From an uncultured Eubacterium sp. (lineage in GTDB: Bacteria; Bacillota; Clostridia; Lachnospirales; Lachnospiraceae), in NCBI GenBank assembly GCA_910585745.1, contig CAJUFM010000056.1:1-20577 (forward strand): 20,577 bases of DNA, written 5' to 3'. The translations under genes were made by a program, and so were the position numbers. Of the stretch, positions 14,306 to 20,577 are shown piece by piece. The notes below the pieces were generated by a model, which was given only the letters and a program-made list of their open reading frames with translations, ran no database searches and was not told the origin of the DNA. Every line of letters starts with the position of its first letter. The stretch's first letter is position 1.

Positions 14306-16129
14306 CTATTCTACCGTTACAGACTTCGCAAGATTTCTCGGCTGATCTACATTCAGCCCCTTTTCCACAGATACATAGTAGGCGAGATACTGAAGTACCA
14401 CGGCCGATACAAAAGGAGTAAACAGTGGAGAAGTTTCCGGGAGTACGACCTGGTGGTCGCACAGGCTGGCATCCACGGAGGCATTGATATCCGTGATCAG
14501 GATGACTCTAGCGCCACGGGAGCGTACCTCCTGAACATTGGAGATTACCTTCGCATAGACGTCCGGCTGGGTGGCGAGGGCGACCACGGGAACATTATCG
14601 GTGATCAGAGAGATCGTTCCATGTTTGAGTTCCCCGGCGGCATAGGCTTCCGAGTGAATATAACTGATCTCTTTTAATTTAAGAGATCCCTCACAGGACA
14701 GGGCGTAGTCCAGTCCTCTGCCGATAAAAAAGATATGATCCGAGAGGGTGAGGCGCTTAGAGATATTTTCAATCTGGGAATCGTAGGACAGTGCATCCTC
14801 TACTTTGTCTGCAATACCTATGAGGTTTTCCACATATCCTCTGGTTTCTTCCTCAGAGATATTTTTTGTGACATAAGCGATTCGGAATGCGATGAGGTAC
14901 ATCAGGGAAAGCTGTACAGTATAGGCTTTTGTGCTCGCCACTGCGATTTCCGGGCCTGCATGGGTATAAAGTACATAATCACTTTCTCTGGCGATGGAGG
15001 ATCCCTTTACATTTACGACAGAGAGAGTTTTTGCACCCTTTGTCTTTCCAAGTTTCAGCGCTGCCAGAGTGTCAGCGGTTTCTCCGGACTGGGAGATCGT
15101 AATAAGTAATGTATGTTGGTCTATAATCGGGTTTTGATATCGGAATTCCGAGGCGATTTCTACCGTTACTGGGATCCTTGCCAGGCGCTCGATCATATTT
15201 CTGCCAATCAGACCAGCATGCATGGCAGTACCGCAGGCTGTGATCACAATGCGGTTGATGCCAGTGAAGATGTCATCCGGGACATTGTCAGTGGAGAAAT
15301 CAGGCATCCCGTGTACGACTCTTGGGGTGATGGTATTTCGGAGGGCTTCCGGCTGTTCGTGGATCTCTTTCATCATAAAGTAATCATAGCCACCTTTTTT
15401 GGCTGCTCCCACATCCCAGCTGATATGATGGATCGTCGGTCCATACAGATCGCCATATTCATTTTTGACCAGTATTTCGTCTTTGGTGATCTTGGCAATA
15501 TGATTTTCCTGCAGGACAAAATAATGCTTTGTATGGCTTACCAGTGCCACCATGTCAGAGGCGATGATGGATCCCCTTTCAGTGTGGGCTGCCACCAGGG
15601 GGCTGCCGCTTCTCACTGCGTAGATGGTTTCCGGGATATCCTCAAACATAATACAAAAACCGTAGGCTCCAGTAAGCTTTCCCGTGGCCAGACGGATGGC
15701 TTCTTCCGGATCTCCCTGATAGCAGTCATCTATAACCATCGCTGCAATTTCTGAATCGGTCTGGGATACGGGGCGTTTTCCTCTTTCTTCCAGTTCCCGC
15801 TGTAGTTCCTGATAATTTTCGATGATCCCGTTGTGGATCAAAGTTACCCTTCCTGCTGTATGAGGGTGGGAGTTGGTGTCCGATACCCCGCCGTGGGTTG
15901 CCCAGCGGGTGTGTCCGATGCCACAGGTGGAGATGATATCATCTGCCTGGGCCTTGACCAGTTCCCGTAATACAGAGACCTTTCCTATGGTTTTTATAGT
16001 CTGGATGCCATCATCCGTAAAATAAGAAATACCAGCGCTGTCGTAACCACGGTATTCCAGTGTCTGCAGTCCATCTATCAACGTCTTTTTTGCATCGAGA
16101 AAGCCGACATATCCTATAATTCCGCACAT
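14306..16129 (-). CDS. glmS: Glutamine-fructose-6-phosphate aminotransferase (isomerizing)
   Basis: The enzyme makes glucosamine-6-phosphate from fructose-6-phosphate and glutamine, the entry step to UDP-GlcNAc for peptidoglycan. The protein is 607 residues, the normal length. The N terminus MCGIIGYVG has the nucleophile Cys2, exposed after Met removal, and the glutaminase domain includes GHTRWATHG and HNGIIENY. The sugar-isomerase half carries ITACGTAMHAG, ISQSGETADTLAALK and VASTKAYT, and ends in the conserved DQPRNLAKSVTVE. The ribosome site GGAGGAG lies four bases before the ATG on the minus strand. It has its own promoter about 125 bp upstream. The roughly 118-nt leader does not show the glmS ribozyme core, so the usual GlcN6P ribozyme control is probably absent. 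Confidence 0.97.
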   Translation of the reverse strand: MCGIIGYVGFLDAKKTLIDGLQTLEYRGYDSAGISYFTDDGIQTIKTIGKVSVLRELVKAQADDIISTCGIGHTRWATHGGVSDTNSHPHTAGRVTLIHNGIIENYQELQRELEERGKRPVSQTDSEIAAMVIDDCYQGDPEEAIRLATGKLTGAYGFCIMFEDIPETIYAVRSGSPLVAAHTERGSIIASDMVALVSHTKHYFVLQENHIAKITKDEILVKNEYGDLYGPTIHHISWDVGAAKKGGYDYFMMKEIHEQPEALRNTITPRVVHGMPDFSTDNVPDDIFTGINRIVITACGTAMHAGLIGRNMIERLARIPVTVEIASEFRYQNPIIDQHTLLITISQSGETADTLAALKLGKTKGAKTLSVVNVKGSSIARESDYVLYTHAGPEIAVASTKAYTVQLSLMYLIAFRIAYVTKNISEEETRGYVENLIGIADKVEDALSYDSQIENISKRLTLSDHIFFIGRGLDYALSCEGSLKLKEISYIHSEAYAAGELKHGTISLITDNVPVVALATQPDVYAKVISNVQEVRSRGARVILITDINASVDASLCDHQVVLPETSPLFTPFVSAVVLQYLAYYVSVEKGLNVDQPRNLAKSVTVE

Positions 16130-16188
16130 AGTGCTCCTCCATTCCGGTGTATTGCTGCACCTTTGATTATAAACTTATTCCTAATATA

Positions 16189-16204
16189 TGCAGGTACGCC
16201 TGCA
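16189..16204 (-). promoter_or_regulatory. Short palindrome in the glmS leader
   Basis: TGCAGG-TACG-CCTGCA is a 6-bp perfect hairpin or operator-like palindrome. It lies inside the predicted glmS leader, about 60 nt before the start codon, and 17 bp upstream of a TATAAT-like box (16166-16171 on the minus strand). It could be a leader structure or an operator for a secondary promoter. Support is limited to the symmetry. Confidence 0.35.
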
Positions 16205-16254
16205 CATGAAAATAATCCTCTCCAAACCGTTTAAAATGGCTAAAAATCATAAAA

Positions 16255-16283
16255 ATCATATCATATGAGCCAGGGAAAGTCAA
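16255..16283 (-). promoter_or_regulatory. Sigma-A promoter with extended -10 for glmS
   Basis: Read on the minus strand, TTGACT (16283-16278), a 17-nt spacer and TATGAT (16260-16255) preceded by TG are present. Initiation would fall near 16248, giving a leader of about 118 nt. The stretch from here to the aroB promoter at 16344 holds nothing else I can name. Confidence 0.7.
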
Positions 16284-16343
16284 GAAAACCGGAGGGGGCA
16301 GAGTGGTGCGCCGGGCTTTGTCAGCCTGCGCAAGAAAAAAGAA

Positions 16344-16372
16344 TTGTAGGGGGGTGTGGAATGTGGTACAAT
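16344..16372 (+). promoter_or_regulatory. Sigma-A promoter with extended -10 for aroB
   Basis: A -35 box TTGTAG (16344-16349), a 17-nt G-rich spacer and a -10 box TACAAT (16367-16372) with TG at the extended position are present. Initiation would fall near 16379, inside the left arm of a 15-bp inverted repeat. Confidence 0.7.
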
Positions 16373-16428
16373 GAACGCATAAGCACGATCACATTCTGAA
16401 AAAGCCGACGTGAGTGCTTATGCGTTCA
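16372..16428 (+). repeat. 15-bp perfect inverted repeat at the aroB transcription start
   Basis: TGAACGCATAAGCAC (16372-16386) is repeated as its exact complement at 16414-16428, separated by 27 nt that contain a further TCAC/GTGA pairing. The left arm starts at the last base of the -10 box and covers the predicted start site. The two arms are centred 42 bp apart, about four helical turns. It may be a regulator-binding pair or a leader hairpin; there is no T-run to make it a terminator. Confidence 0.8.
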
Positions 16429-16461
16429 AGTTGCTTATTATCAGGGGGTTAAGTTTAAAAT

Positions 16462-17574
16462 ATGCAGAATTTTAGAGTTGAGTTAAAAAAAATAGTGGAT
16501 GATTCTTATGATGTTCAGATTGGCAGGAATCTTATTCCGGCACTGGTCTGTGATATGAAGGATGGTCTGGTGGGGAAGATCCGCAAATTTGCGGTTGTAA
16601 CGGATTCTAATGTAGAAAAGGACTATGGTGTTCCAGTGCTGGAAGCCCTTCGGGAAGCTGGATTTGAAGCTGAGATCTTTGTGTTTCCGGCGGGGGAAAA
16701 GAGTAAGGTACGCAAGACCAAAGAAATGATAGAGGATGCCATGCTGGAAAAAGGCTTCCGCAGGGACTGCTGCGTAGTGGCAGTGGGAGGCGGAGTCGTT
16801 TCAGATCTGGCAGGTTTTGTTGCCGGTACCTTTGGAAGAGGAGTTCCATTTGTGAATTATGCTACCACGCTGCTGGCGGCAGCGGATGCATCCATTGGCG
16901 GAAAAACGGCGGTGGATACGGAACTTGCCACCAATTTGATCGGGCTGATCTATCAGCCGCGAAAAGTATATGTGGACATTGATACCTGGAAGACACTCCC
17001 GAAAGAGCATCTGATCAATGGAATGGCGGAGACAGTCAAGCATGCCTGTCTGGCCGACAGGGATTTTTTTGAATACATTGAGGACCATGTGGAAGATGTA
17101 CTGGCATGTGTTCCGGAGGTGTGCGAGTATATATCCGGGAAAAACTGCAATGTAAAATATCAGGTGGTTATGAAAGATGAAAAAGAAAAGAGCCTGAGGG
17201 AGATACTGAATCTTGGCCATACGGTGGGACGGGCCATTGAGACGGTGAGTGGCTACCGCCTGCTCCATGGAGAAGCGCTGTCCATTGGAATGACAGCCCA
17301 GGTAAATCTGGGGTGCCGGCTGGGATTCTTATCTGAGGAGGAGAGAGACCGGGTCATTGTCCTCCAGGAGAGGATCGGGCTTCCAGTGCGTATTCCGGAC
17401 TATATCGATAGGGAAGAGCTGGTACAGAAGCTGTACACAGATAAAAAGGTGCGGGATGGAAAACTTCGTTTTGTATTCCAGAAGGGGATCGGGGATGTGA
17501 TGACTTTTGGCGAGGAAGTATATGCCAGACCCACTGCGGAGGAAGAGATCCGGGAGGTCATCATGGAGCTGTAG
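16462..17574 (+). CDS. aroB: 3-dehydroquinate synthase
   Basis: The enzyme converts DAHP to 3-dehydroquinate, the second step of the shikimate pathway, in the cytoplasm with NAD and a divalent metal. The protein is 370 residues, a normal length. The nucleotide-binding motif GGGVVSDLAGFVAGTFGRG starts at residue 109, followed by ATTLLAAADASIGGKTAVD. Metal ligands are E190 (GMAETVKHA), H253 (NLGHTVGRAIE) and H269 (LLHGEALSIGM). The ribosome site AGGGGG (16444-16449) is 12 nt before the ATG, rather long, which may lower translation. The gene starts a co-directional set with yraN, 36 nt downstream. No other aro genes are in the window. Confidence 0.96.
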   Translation: MQNFRVELKKIVDDSYDVQIGRNLIPALVCDMKDGLVGKIRKFAVVTDSNVEKDYGVPVLEALREAGFEAEIFVFPAGEKSKVRKTKEMIEDAMLEKGFRRDCCVVAVGGGVVSDLAGFVAGTFGRGVPFVNYATTLLAAADASIGGKTAVDTELATNLIGLIYQPRKVYVDIDTWKTLPKEHLINGMAETVKHACLADRDFFEYIEDHVEDVLACVPEVCEYISGKNCNVKYQVVMKDEKEKSLREILNLGHTVGRAIETVSGYRLLHGEALSIGMTAQVNLGCRLGFLSEEERDRVIVLQERIGLPVRIPDYIDREELVQKLYTDKKVRDGKLRFVFQKGIGDVMTFGEEVYARPTAEEEIREVIMEL

Positions 17575-17610
17575 CCAGCATTTGCGTAAGGATAGATGGG
17601 GGGAGTTTGT

Positions 17611-17970
17611 TTGAACCAGAGGCAGCTGGGAAAGGAAAAGGAAGAACTGGCGTGTGGTTTTCTGCGTGAAAAGGGGTATGAAATAATTGTCTGCAATTAC
17701 TGGTGCCGTGGTGCCGAACTGGACATCGTGGCGAAAGATGGGGAATACCTGGTATTTGTGGAAGTAAAATACCGGAAGGACCATTCCTGCGGCGGGAGCA
17801 GATACGCTGTTTCACCGAATAAAATGAGAAAGATCATACAGTGTGCCAGAACTTATTTATATCGGGAGAGGGTTCCTTTGGACACGCCTATGAGGTTTGA
17901 TGTGATCGCCATAGAGGGGAAGAAGATCTGGCATTTTGTCCATGCCTTTGATGGGGATGGATGGAGTTAG
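17611..17970 (+). CDS. YraN/UPF0102 family putative endonuclease-like protein
   Basis: The protein is 119 residues from TTG 17611, chosen because GGGGGGAG (17597-17604) sits at proper distance and because the family normally begins M-N-x-R-x-L-G-K. The alternative ATG at 17596 adds five residues and has only a weak site. It shows the family core RGAELDIVAKDGEYLVFVEVKYR, with D38, E51 and K53 forming a PD-(D/E)XK-like active-site pattern, then the SPNKMRKI segment and a C-terminal FDVIAI strand. The family is widespread and suggested to be nuclease-like, but its cellular role is unsettled. It lies directly after aroB and is probably co-transcribed, ending before a bidirectional terminator. Confidence 0.88.
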   Translation: MNQRQLGKEKEELACGFLREKGYEIIVCNYWCRGAELDIVAKDGEYLVFVEVKYRKDHSCGGSRYAVSPNKMRKIIQCARTYLYRERVPLDTPMRFDVIAIEGKKIWHFVHAFDGDGWS

Positions 17971-18032
17971 TATGGTGGCGCACCAGACTGATCTGACAGC
18001 GCCCTCAGACCGTGTAGGTTTCAACGATAATG

Positions 18033-18082
18033 AAAAACCAGCGGGCATTTCTGGATCACTCCAGGGACGCCCGCTGGTTTTT
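18033..18082. terminator. Bidirectional terminator between yraN and the yjfB-like gene
   Basis: A perfect 14-bp stem AAAAACCAGCGGGC (18033-18046) with GCCCGCTGGTTTTT (18069-18082) encloses a second small hairpin CTGGA/TCCAG. The A-run and T-run give a terminator in both directions, serving the convergent yraN and yjfB-like genes. Confidence 0.92.
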
Positions 18083-18100
18083 GATGTTGCAGCCTTCCTA

Positions 18101-18295
18101 TCAGACACGAATATCGATGTTTCCTCCAAGGGAAGGATTGACAGACTGCTCCATCATTTTGGTAATATTGTCTCCCATGGTCTTTTGCAGATCCAGTGTC
18201 TTATCCAGCATCGCTACCGACACATTGGACATAACACTTACCGATGCATTTGCCATAGAATATGAGGCAATATCCATTCCCAATGACATATCCAT
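18101..18295 (-). CDS. Small YjfB-family putative motility protein
   Basis: The protein is 64 residues, starting MDMSLGMDIASYSMANASVS on the minus strand. The MDIAS(Y)SM start, the alternating small and hydrophobic helix and the LDKTLDLQKTMGDNITKMMEQS segment match the YjfB family of short proteins, which is labelled putative motility; direct function is unproven. The ribosome site AAAGGAGG lies eight bases before the first ATG. A second in-frame ATG (18277) would give the more typical MDIAS start but lacks its own site. The gene is monocistronic, with a strong promoter upstream and the bidirectional terminator downstream. No flagellar genes are in the window. Confidence 0.82.
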   Translation of the reverse strand: MDMSLGMDIASYSMANASVSVMSNVSVAMLDKTLDLQKTMGDNITKMMEQSVNPSLGGNIDIRV

Positions 18296-18333
18296 AGGCT
18301 CATCCTCCTTTTGTTGGGTTCAATATTTAAATC

Positions 18334-18362
18334 AGTATAACATTTTTCCCGATGAAATACAA
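18334..18362 (-). promoter_or_regulatory. Sigma-A promoter for the yjfB-like gene
   Basis: On the minus strand TTGTAT (18362-18357), a 17-nt spacer and TATACT (18339-18334) are present, with initiation near 18327 and a short leader of about 30 nt. The -10 context has TG one base off the extended position. Confidence 0.7.
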
Positions 18363-18394
18363 TAAAAATAATCATTGATTTTAAACAAAGATTC

Positions 18395-18423
18395 TTGTAA
18401 AATAAATTATGTATGGATAAATT
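18395..18423 (+). promoter_or_regulatory. Sigma-A-type promoter for der-plsY
   Basis: TTGTAA (18395-18400), a 17-nt spacer and TAAATT (18418-18423) are present, with initiation near 18430. It is divergent from the yjfB-like promoter, about 30 bp apart in very AT-rich DNA. The -10 match is moderate. Confidence 0.5.
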
Positions 18424-18464
18424 ATGAATGGTTCATTACACTAGTTATATGAAAAGAGGATTTT

Positions 18465-19787
18465 ATGAGCAAACCGATCGTGGCAATCGTGGGAAGACCC
18501 AATGTGGGGAAATCCACGCTTTTTAATACGCTGGCAGGAGAAAAGATTTCCATTGTAAAAGATTATCCCGGAGTGACCAGGGACCGGATCTATGCAGATA
18601 TGGTCTGGCTGAACCGGAGTATGTCCCTGATCGATACCGGGGGAATTGAGATGGATACCCAGGATGTCATGCTTTCCCATATGAGGGAGCAGGCGACCAT
18701 CGCTATTGATACAGCGGATGTGATATTGTTTATCACGGATGTGAGGCAGGGACTTGTGGATGCAGATTTTAAAGTGGCAGATATGCTTCGCAGATCCGGC
18801 AAGCCGGTAGTCCTCGTAGTGAATAAAGTAGATAATTTTGAGAAATATATGCCAGATGTGTATGAGTTTTACAATCTGGGTATTGGGGAACCACATCCGG
18901 TATCGGCTTCCTCTAAGCTGGGGATCGGTGATATGCTGGATGAGGTTCTGGAGCATATTGCGCCGGAGAAGTTTGAAGAAGATGAGGACGAACGTCCGCG
19001 GATCGCTGTTGTGGGAAAACCCAATGCGGGAAAATCTTCGCTGATCAACCGGCTTCTGGGAGAAAACCGTGTGATCGTTTCCGAAGTTGCGGGGACGACC
19101 AGAGATGCCATTGACACGGAGATCATCCGGGATAGAAAAGAGTATATTTTTATCGATACCGCTGGAATAAGAAGGAAGAATAAAATCAAAGAGGATTTAG
19201 AAAAATATAGTATTATCAGGACTGTTGCCGCCATCGAGCGGTCGGATGTAGTGGTGCTGATGATCGATGCGGTGGAGGGAGTGACGGAGCAGGATGCCAA
19301 GATTGCCGGCATCGCCCATGAGCGGGGAAGAGGGCTGATCATTGCGGTGAACAAATGGGACGCCATCGAGAAAGATAATCACACCGTCAAAGAATATACA
19401 AATAAGGTACGGGAGATCTTATCTTTTGTTCCTTATGCAGAGATCGTATTTATCTCAGCCCTCACAGGCCAGAGAACCGATAAGGTATTTGAGCGGATCG
19501 AGACGGTGATCCAGTTTCATTCCATGCGGGTTCAGACCGGTGTGCTCAATGAAATTCTTATGGAGGCAGTTGCTATGCAGCAGCCGCCTTCAGATAAGGG
19601 AAAGCGGCTCAAAATATTTTATATGACCCAGGTTAGTACCAAACCGCCTACCTTTGTTCTTTTTGTAAATAGTAAGGAGCTGATGCATTTTTCCTATCAG
19701 CGCTATATTGAAAACCGGATCCGGGATACATTTGGCTTTACTGGTACACCGATCCGTATGTTTATCCGTGAACGAAAGGAGAAATAA
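18465..19787 (+). CDS. der: Ribosome biogenesis GTPase Der (EngA)
   Basis: The protein is an essential double-GTPase that matures the 50S subunit. It has 440 residues, the usual size. The first G domain has GRPNVGKST (residues 10-18), PGVTRD, DTGG and NKVD. The second has GKPNAGKSS (about 184-192), AGTTRD, DTAGI and NKWD. The C-terminal KH-like domain includes NEILMEAVAMQQPPSDKGKRLKIFYMTQ and ends FTGTPIRMFIRERKEK. The ribosome site AGAGGA lies a few bases before the ATG. plsY follows after 3 nt, so they form an operon. Confidence 0.97.
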   Translation: MSKPIVAIVGRPNVGKSTLFNTLAGEKISIVKDYPGVTRDRIYADMVWLNRSMSLIDTGGIEMDTQDVMLSHMREQATIAIDTADVILFITDVRQGLVDADFKVADMLRRSGKPVVLVVNKVDNFEKYMPDVYEFYNLGIGEPHPVSASSKLGIGDMLDEVLEHIAPEKFEEDEDERPRIAVVGKPNAGKSSLINRLLGENRVIVSEVAGTTRDAIDTEIIRDRKEYIFIDTAGIRRKNKIKEDLEKYSIIRTVAAIERSDVVVLMIDAVEGVTEQDAKIAGIAHERGRGLIIAVNKWDAIEKDNHTVKEYTNKVREILSFVPYAEIVFISALTGQRTDKVFERIETVIQFHSMRVQTGVLNEILMEAVAMQQPPSDKGKRLKIFYMTQVSTKPPTFVLFVNSKELMHFSYQRYIENRIRDTFGFTGTPIRMFIRERKEK

Positions 19788-19790
19788 GAC

Positions 19791-20477
19791 GTGTTGAAAT
19801 ATATTCTGACAGGGATTGTTCTTTTGCTCATCGGCTATGCCTTTGGCTGTTTTTCTACCGGATATCTTGTGGGAAAACGAAATGGAATGGATATCCGTTC
19901 TACTGGCAGCGGCAATATCGGGACCACCAATGCCCTGCGTTCCCTGGGGGCAAAAGCAGGAGCAATTACCTTCCTTGGGGATCTGTTAAAGGCATTTGTT
20001 CCCATGCTGCTGGTGAAGTATGTGTACTGTGTGAAGATGGGATATGATCCGAACCAGTCGCTGGCTTATATGTATACGCTGTTCACCGGTCTGGGTGTGG
20101 TGCTGGGGCATAATTTTCCAGTTACCCTTCGGTTTAAGGGAGGAAAGGGAATCGCTGTGTCGGCAGCGGTTATCGTAGTGTCAACCATGGATCCTTTGTT
20201 TATAGCGGTAGGGCTGGCGCTTTTTATTGCGGTGGTGGCGATCACCCGCTATGTTTCCCTGGGATCACTGATCGTTGTGTGGTATATTCCTATTTTTTCA
20301 GTGTTACATTTTCGGGGAGATATTTTCTTCCCGGTTATACTTGTGTTGAGTCTGATGTTTACGGTCCTGGCTTACATAAAGCATAGTGCTAATATCAAAC
20401 GCTTATTAAATGGTACAGAAAATAAGCTGGGAGCGAAAAAAGATACAGATGGAGGAAAACATAATGAAAAAAATTAG
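19791..20477 (+). CDS. plsY: Acyl-phosphate glycerol-3-phosphate acyltransferase PlsY
   Basis: This membrane enzyme acylates glycerol-3-phosphate from acyl-phosphate, the first step of phospholipid synthesis. It starts at GTG 19791, eight bases after AAAGGAG. It has several membrane helices and the family motifs STGSGNIGTTNALRSLG, then GHNFPVTLRFKGGKGIA, then a GSLIVV region. The 228 residues exceed the usual 200 or so because of a charged tail, KHSANIKRLLNGTENKLGAK onward. That tail is the part repeated downstream, so its exact natural end is uncertain. Gene order der-plsY is typical, and gpsA is the expected next gene. Confidence 0.93.
   Translation: MLKYILTGIVLLLIGYAFGCFSTGYLVGKRNGMDIRSTGSGNIGTTNALRSLGAKAGAITFLGDLLKAFVPMLLVKYVYCVKMGYDPNQSLAYMYTLFTGLGVVLGHNFPVTLRFKGGKGIAVSAAVIVVSTMDPLFIAVGLALFIAVVAITRYVSLGSLIVVWYIPIFSVLHFRGDIFFPVILVLSLMFTVLAYIKHSANIKRLLNGTENKLGAKKDTDGGKHNEKN
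20380..20475. repeat. 96-bp direct repeat, copy 1 (plsY 3' end)
   Basis: The sequence from AGCATAGTGCTAATATC to ATGAAAAAAATT recurs 102 bp later at 20482-20577. It covers the plsY C-terminal codons, a GGAGG ribosome site and an ATG (20464). That ATG opens only a 15-codon frame ending TAA at 20509-20511, so it is not a working start for a normal gene here. Confidence 0.97.
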
Positions 20478-20481
20478 TTTT

Positions 20482-20577
20482 AGCATAGTGCTAATATCAA
20501 ACGCTTGTTAAATGGTACGGAGAATAAGCTGGGAGCGAAAAAAGATACAGATGGAGGAAAACATAATGAAAAAAATT
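20482..20577. repeat. 96-bp direct repeat, copy 2 (window end)
   Basis: This differs from copy 1 at three bases only, each a synonymous third-position change in the plsY frame (TTA/TTG, ACA/ACG, GAA/GAG). The last 55 bp, 20523-20577, are identical to 20421-20475 and end exactly at the window edge. Confidence 0.97.
20566..20577 (+). CDS. First codons of the next gene, possibly gpsA (partial)
   Basis: The ATG at 20566 follows GGAGG (20553-20557) at the usual spacing and reads M-K-K-I before the window ends. By conserved order after plsY it could be glycerol-3-phosphate dehydrogenase gpsA, but four codons cannot establish this. The same start in copy 1 is followed by a stop after 15 codons. Confidence 0.3.

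Noticed and set aside
15113..15754. Long plus-strand open frames opposite glmS (also 14735-15109)
   Set aside because: They are antisense shadows of an intact, well-conserved glmS gene, with no ribosome sites and no recognisable protein.
16130..16460. glmS ribozyme or other riboswitch in the glmS-aroB intergenic region
   Set aside because: No ribozyme core or known aptamer pattern was recognisable on either strand; only promoters and palindromes were supported.
1..20577. CRISPR array, integrase, transposase or phage genes
   Set aside because: No regularly spaced repeats and no such proteins were found in any frame, apart from the non-coding element at 8671-8945.

Overview
The window reads as chromosomal DNA of a Gram-positive clostridial bacterium, most likely a gut Lachnospiraceae member (Blautia/Dorea/Ruminococcus-like). 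The evidence is strong AGGAGG-type ribosome sites, sigma-A-type promoters, GTG and TTG starts, a yjfB-type small motility-family gene, and the der-plsY order. Species cannot be fixed from sequence alone. The right edge carries a 96-bp repeat whose last 55 bp are identical and stop exactly at the window end, which looks like the edge of an assembled contig.

Layout, left to right. (1) 1-950: the 3' end of holA (DNA polymerase III delta), then a tRNA-Ser(CGA) with its own promoter and terminator. (2) 976-3354: a visibly AT-rich three-gene operon beside the tRNA, encoding a compact AAA/ABC-type ATPase, a small protein with a PD-(D/E)XK nuclease signature, and a DUF188/YaiI-YqxD (PIN-like) protein joined by an ATGA overlap. 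I match this to no named system, and it is the best candidate here for an undescribed, perhaps anti-phage, module. (3) 3569-5093: a membrane-anchored L,D-transpeptidase with its own promoter and terminator. (4) 5141-8284: a MacB-like ABC transporter made of two FtsX-type permeases and one ATPase, with overlapping genes. (5) 8296-8945: a decayed methyltransferase gene ending against a 275-bp, highly structured element with 29-bp perfect inverted ends. (6) 9020-12684: two translationally coupled ABC half-exporters. (7) 12817-14164: an ECF sigma factor with a likely autoregulatory ECF promoter and a long C-terminal domain that has its own internal ribosome site. (8) 14189-16283: terminators and glmS on the minus strand. 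(9) 16344-20477: aroB, yraN, a minus-strand yjfB-like gene, der and plsY, all housekeeping genes.

How the genes work together: holA, glmS, aroB, yraN, der and plsY serve replication, cell-wall precursor supply, aromatic synthesis, ribosome assembly and phospholipid synthesis. The L,D-transpeptidase, the two ABC systems and the ECF sigma factor form an envelope/export-oriented accessory stretch; a shared regulon is only an inference from proximity. The ATPase-nuclease operon and the structured element are the parts not explained by housekeeping functions.
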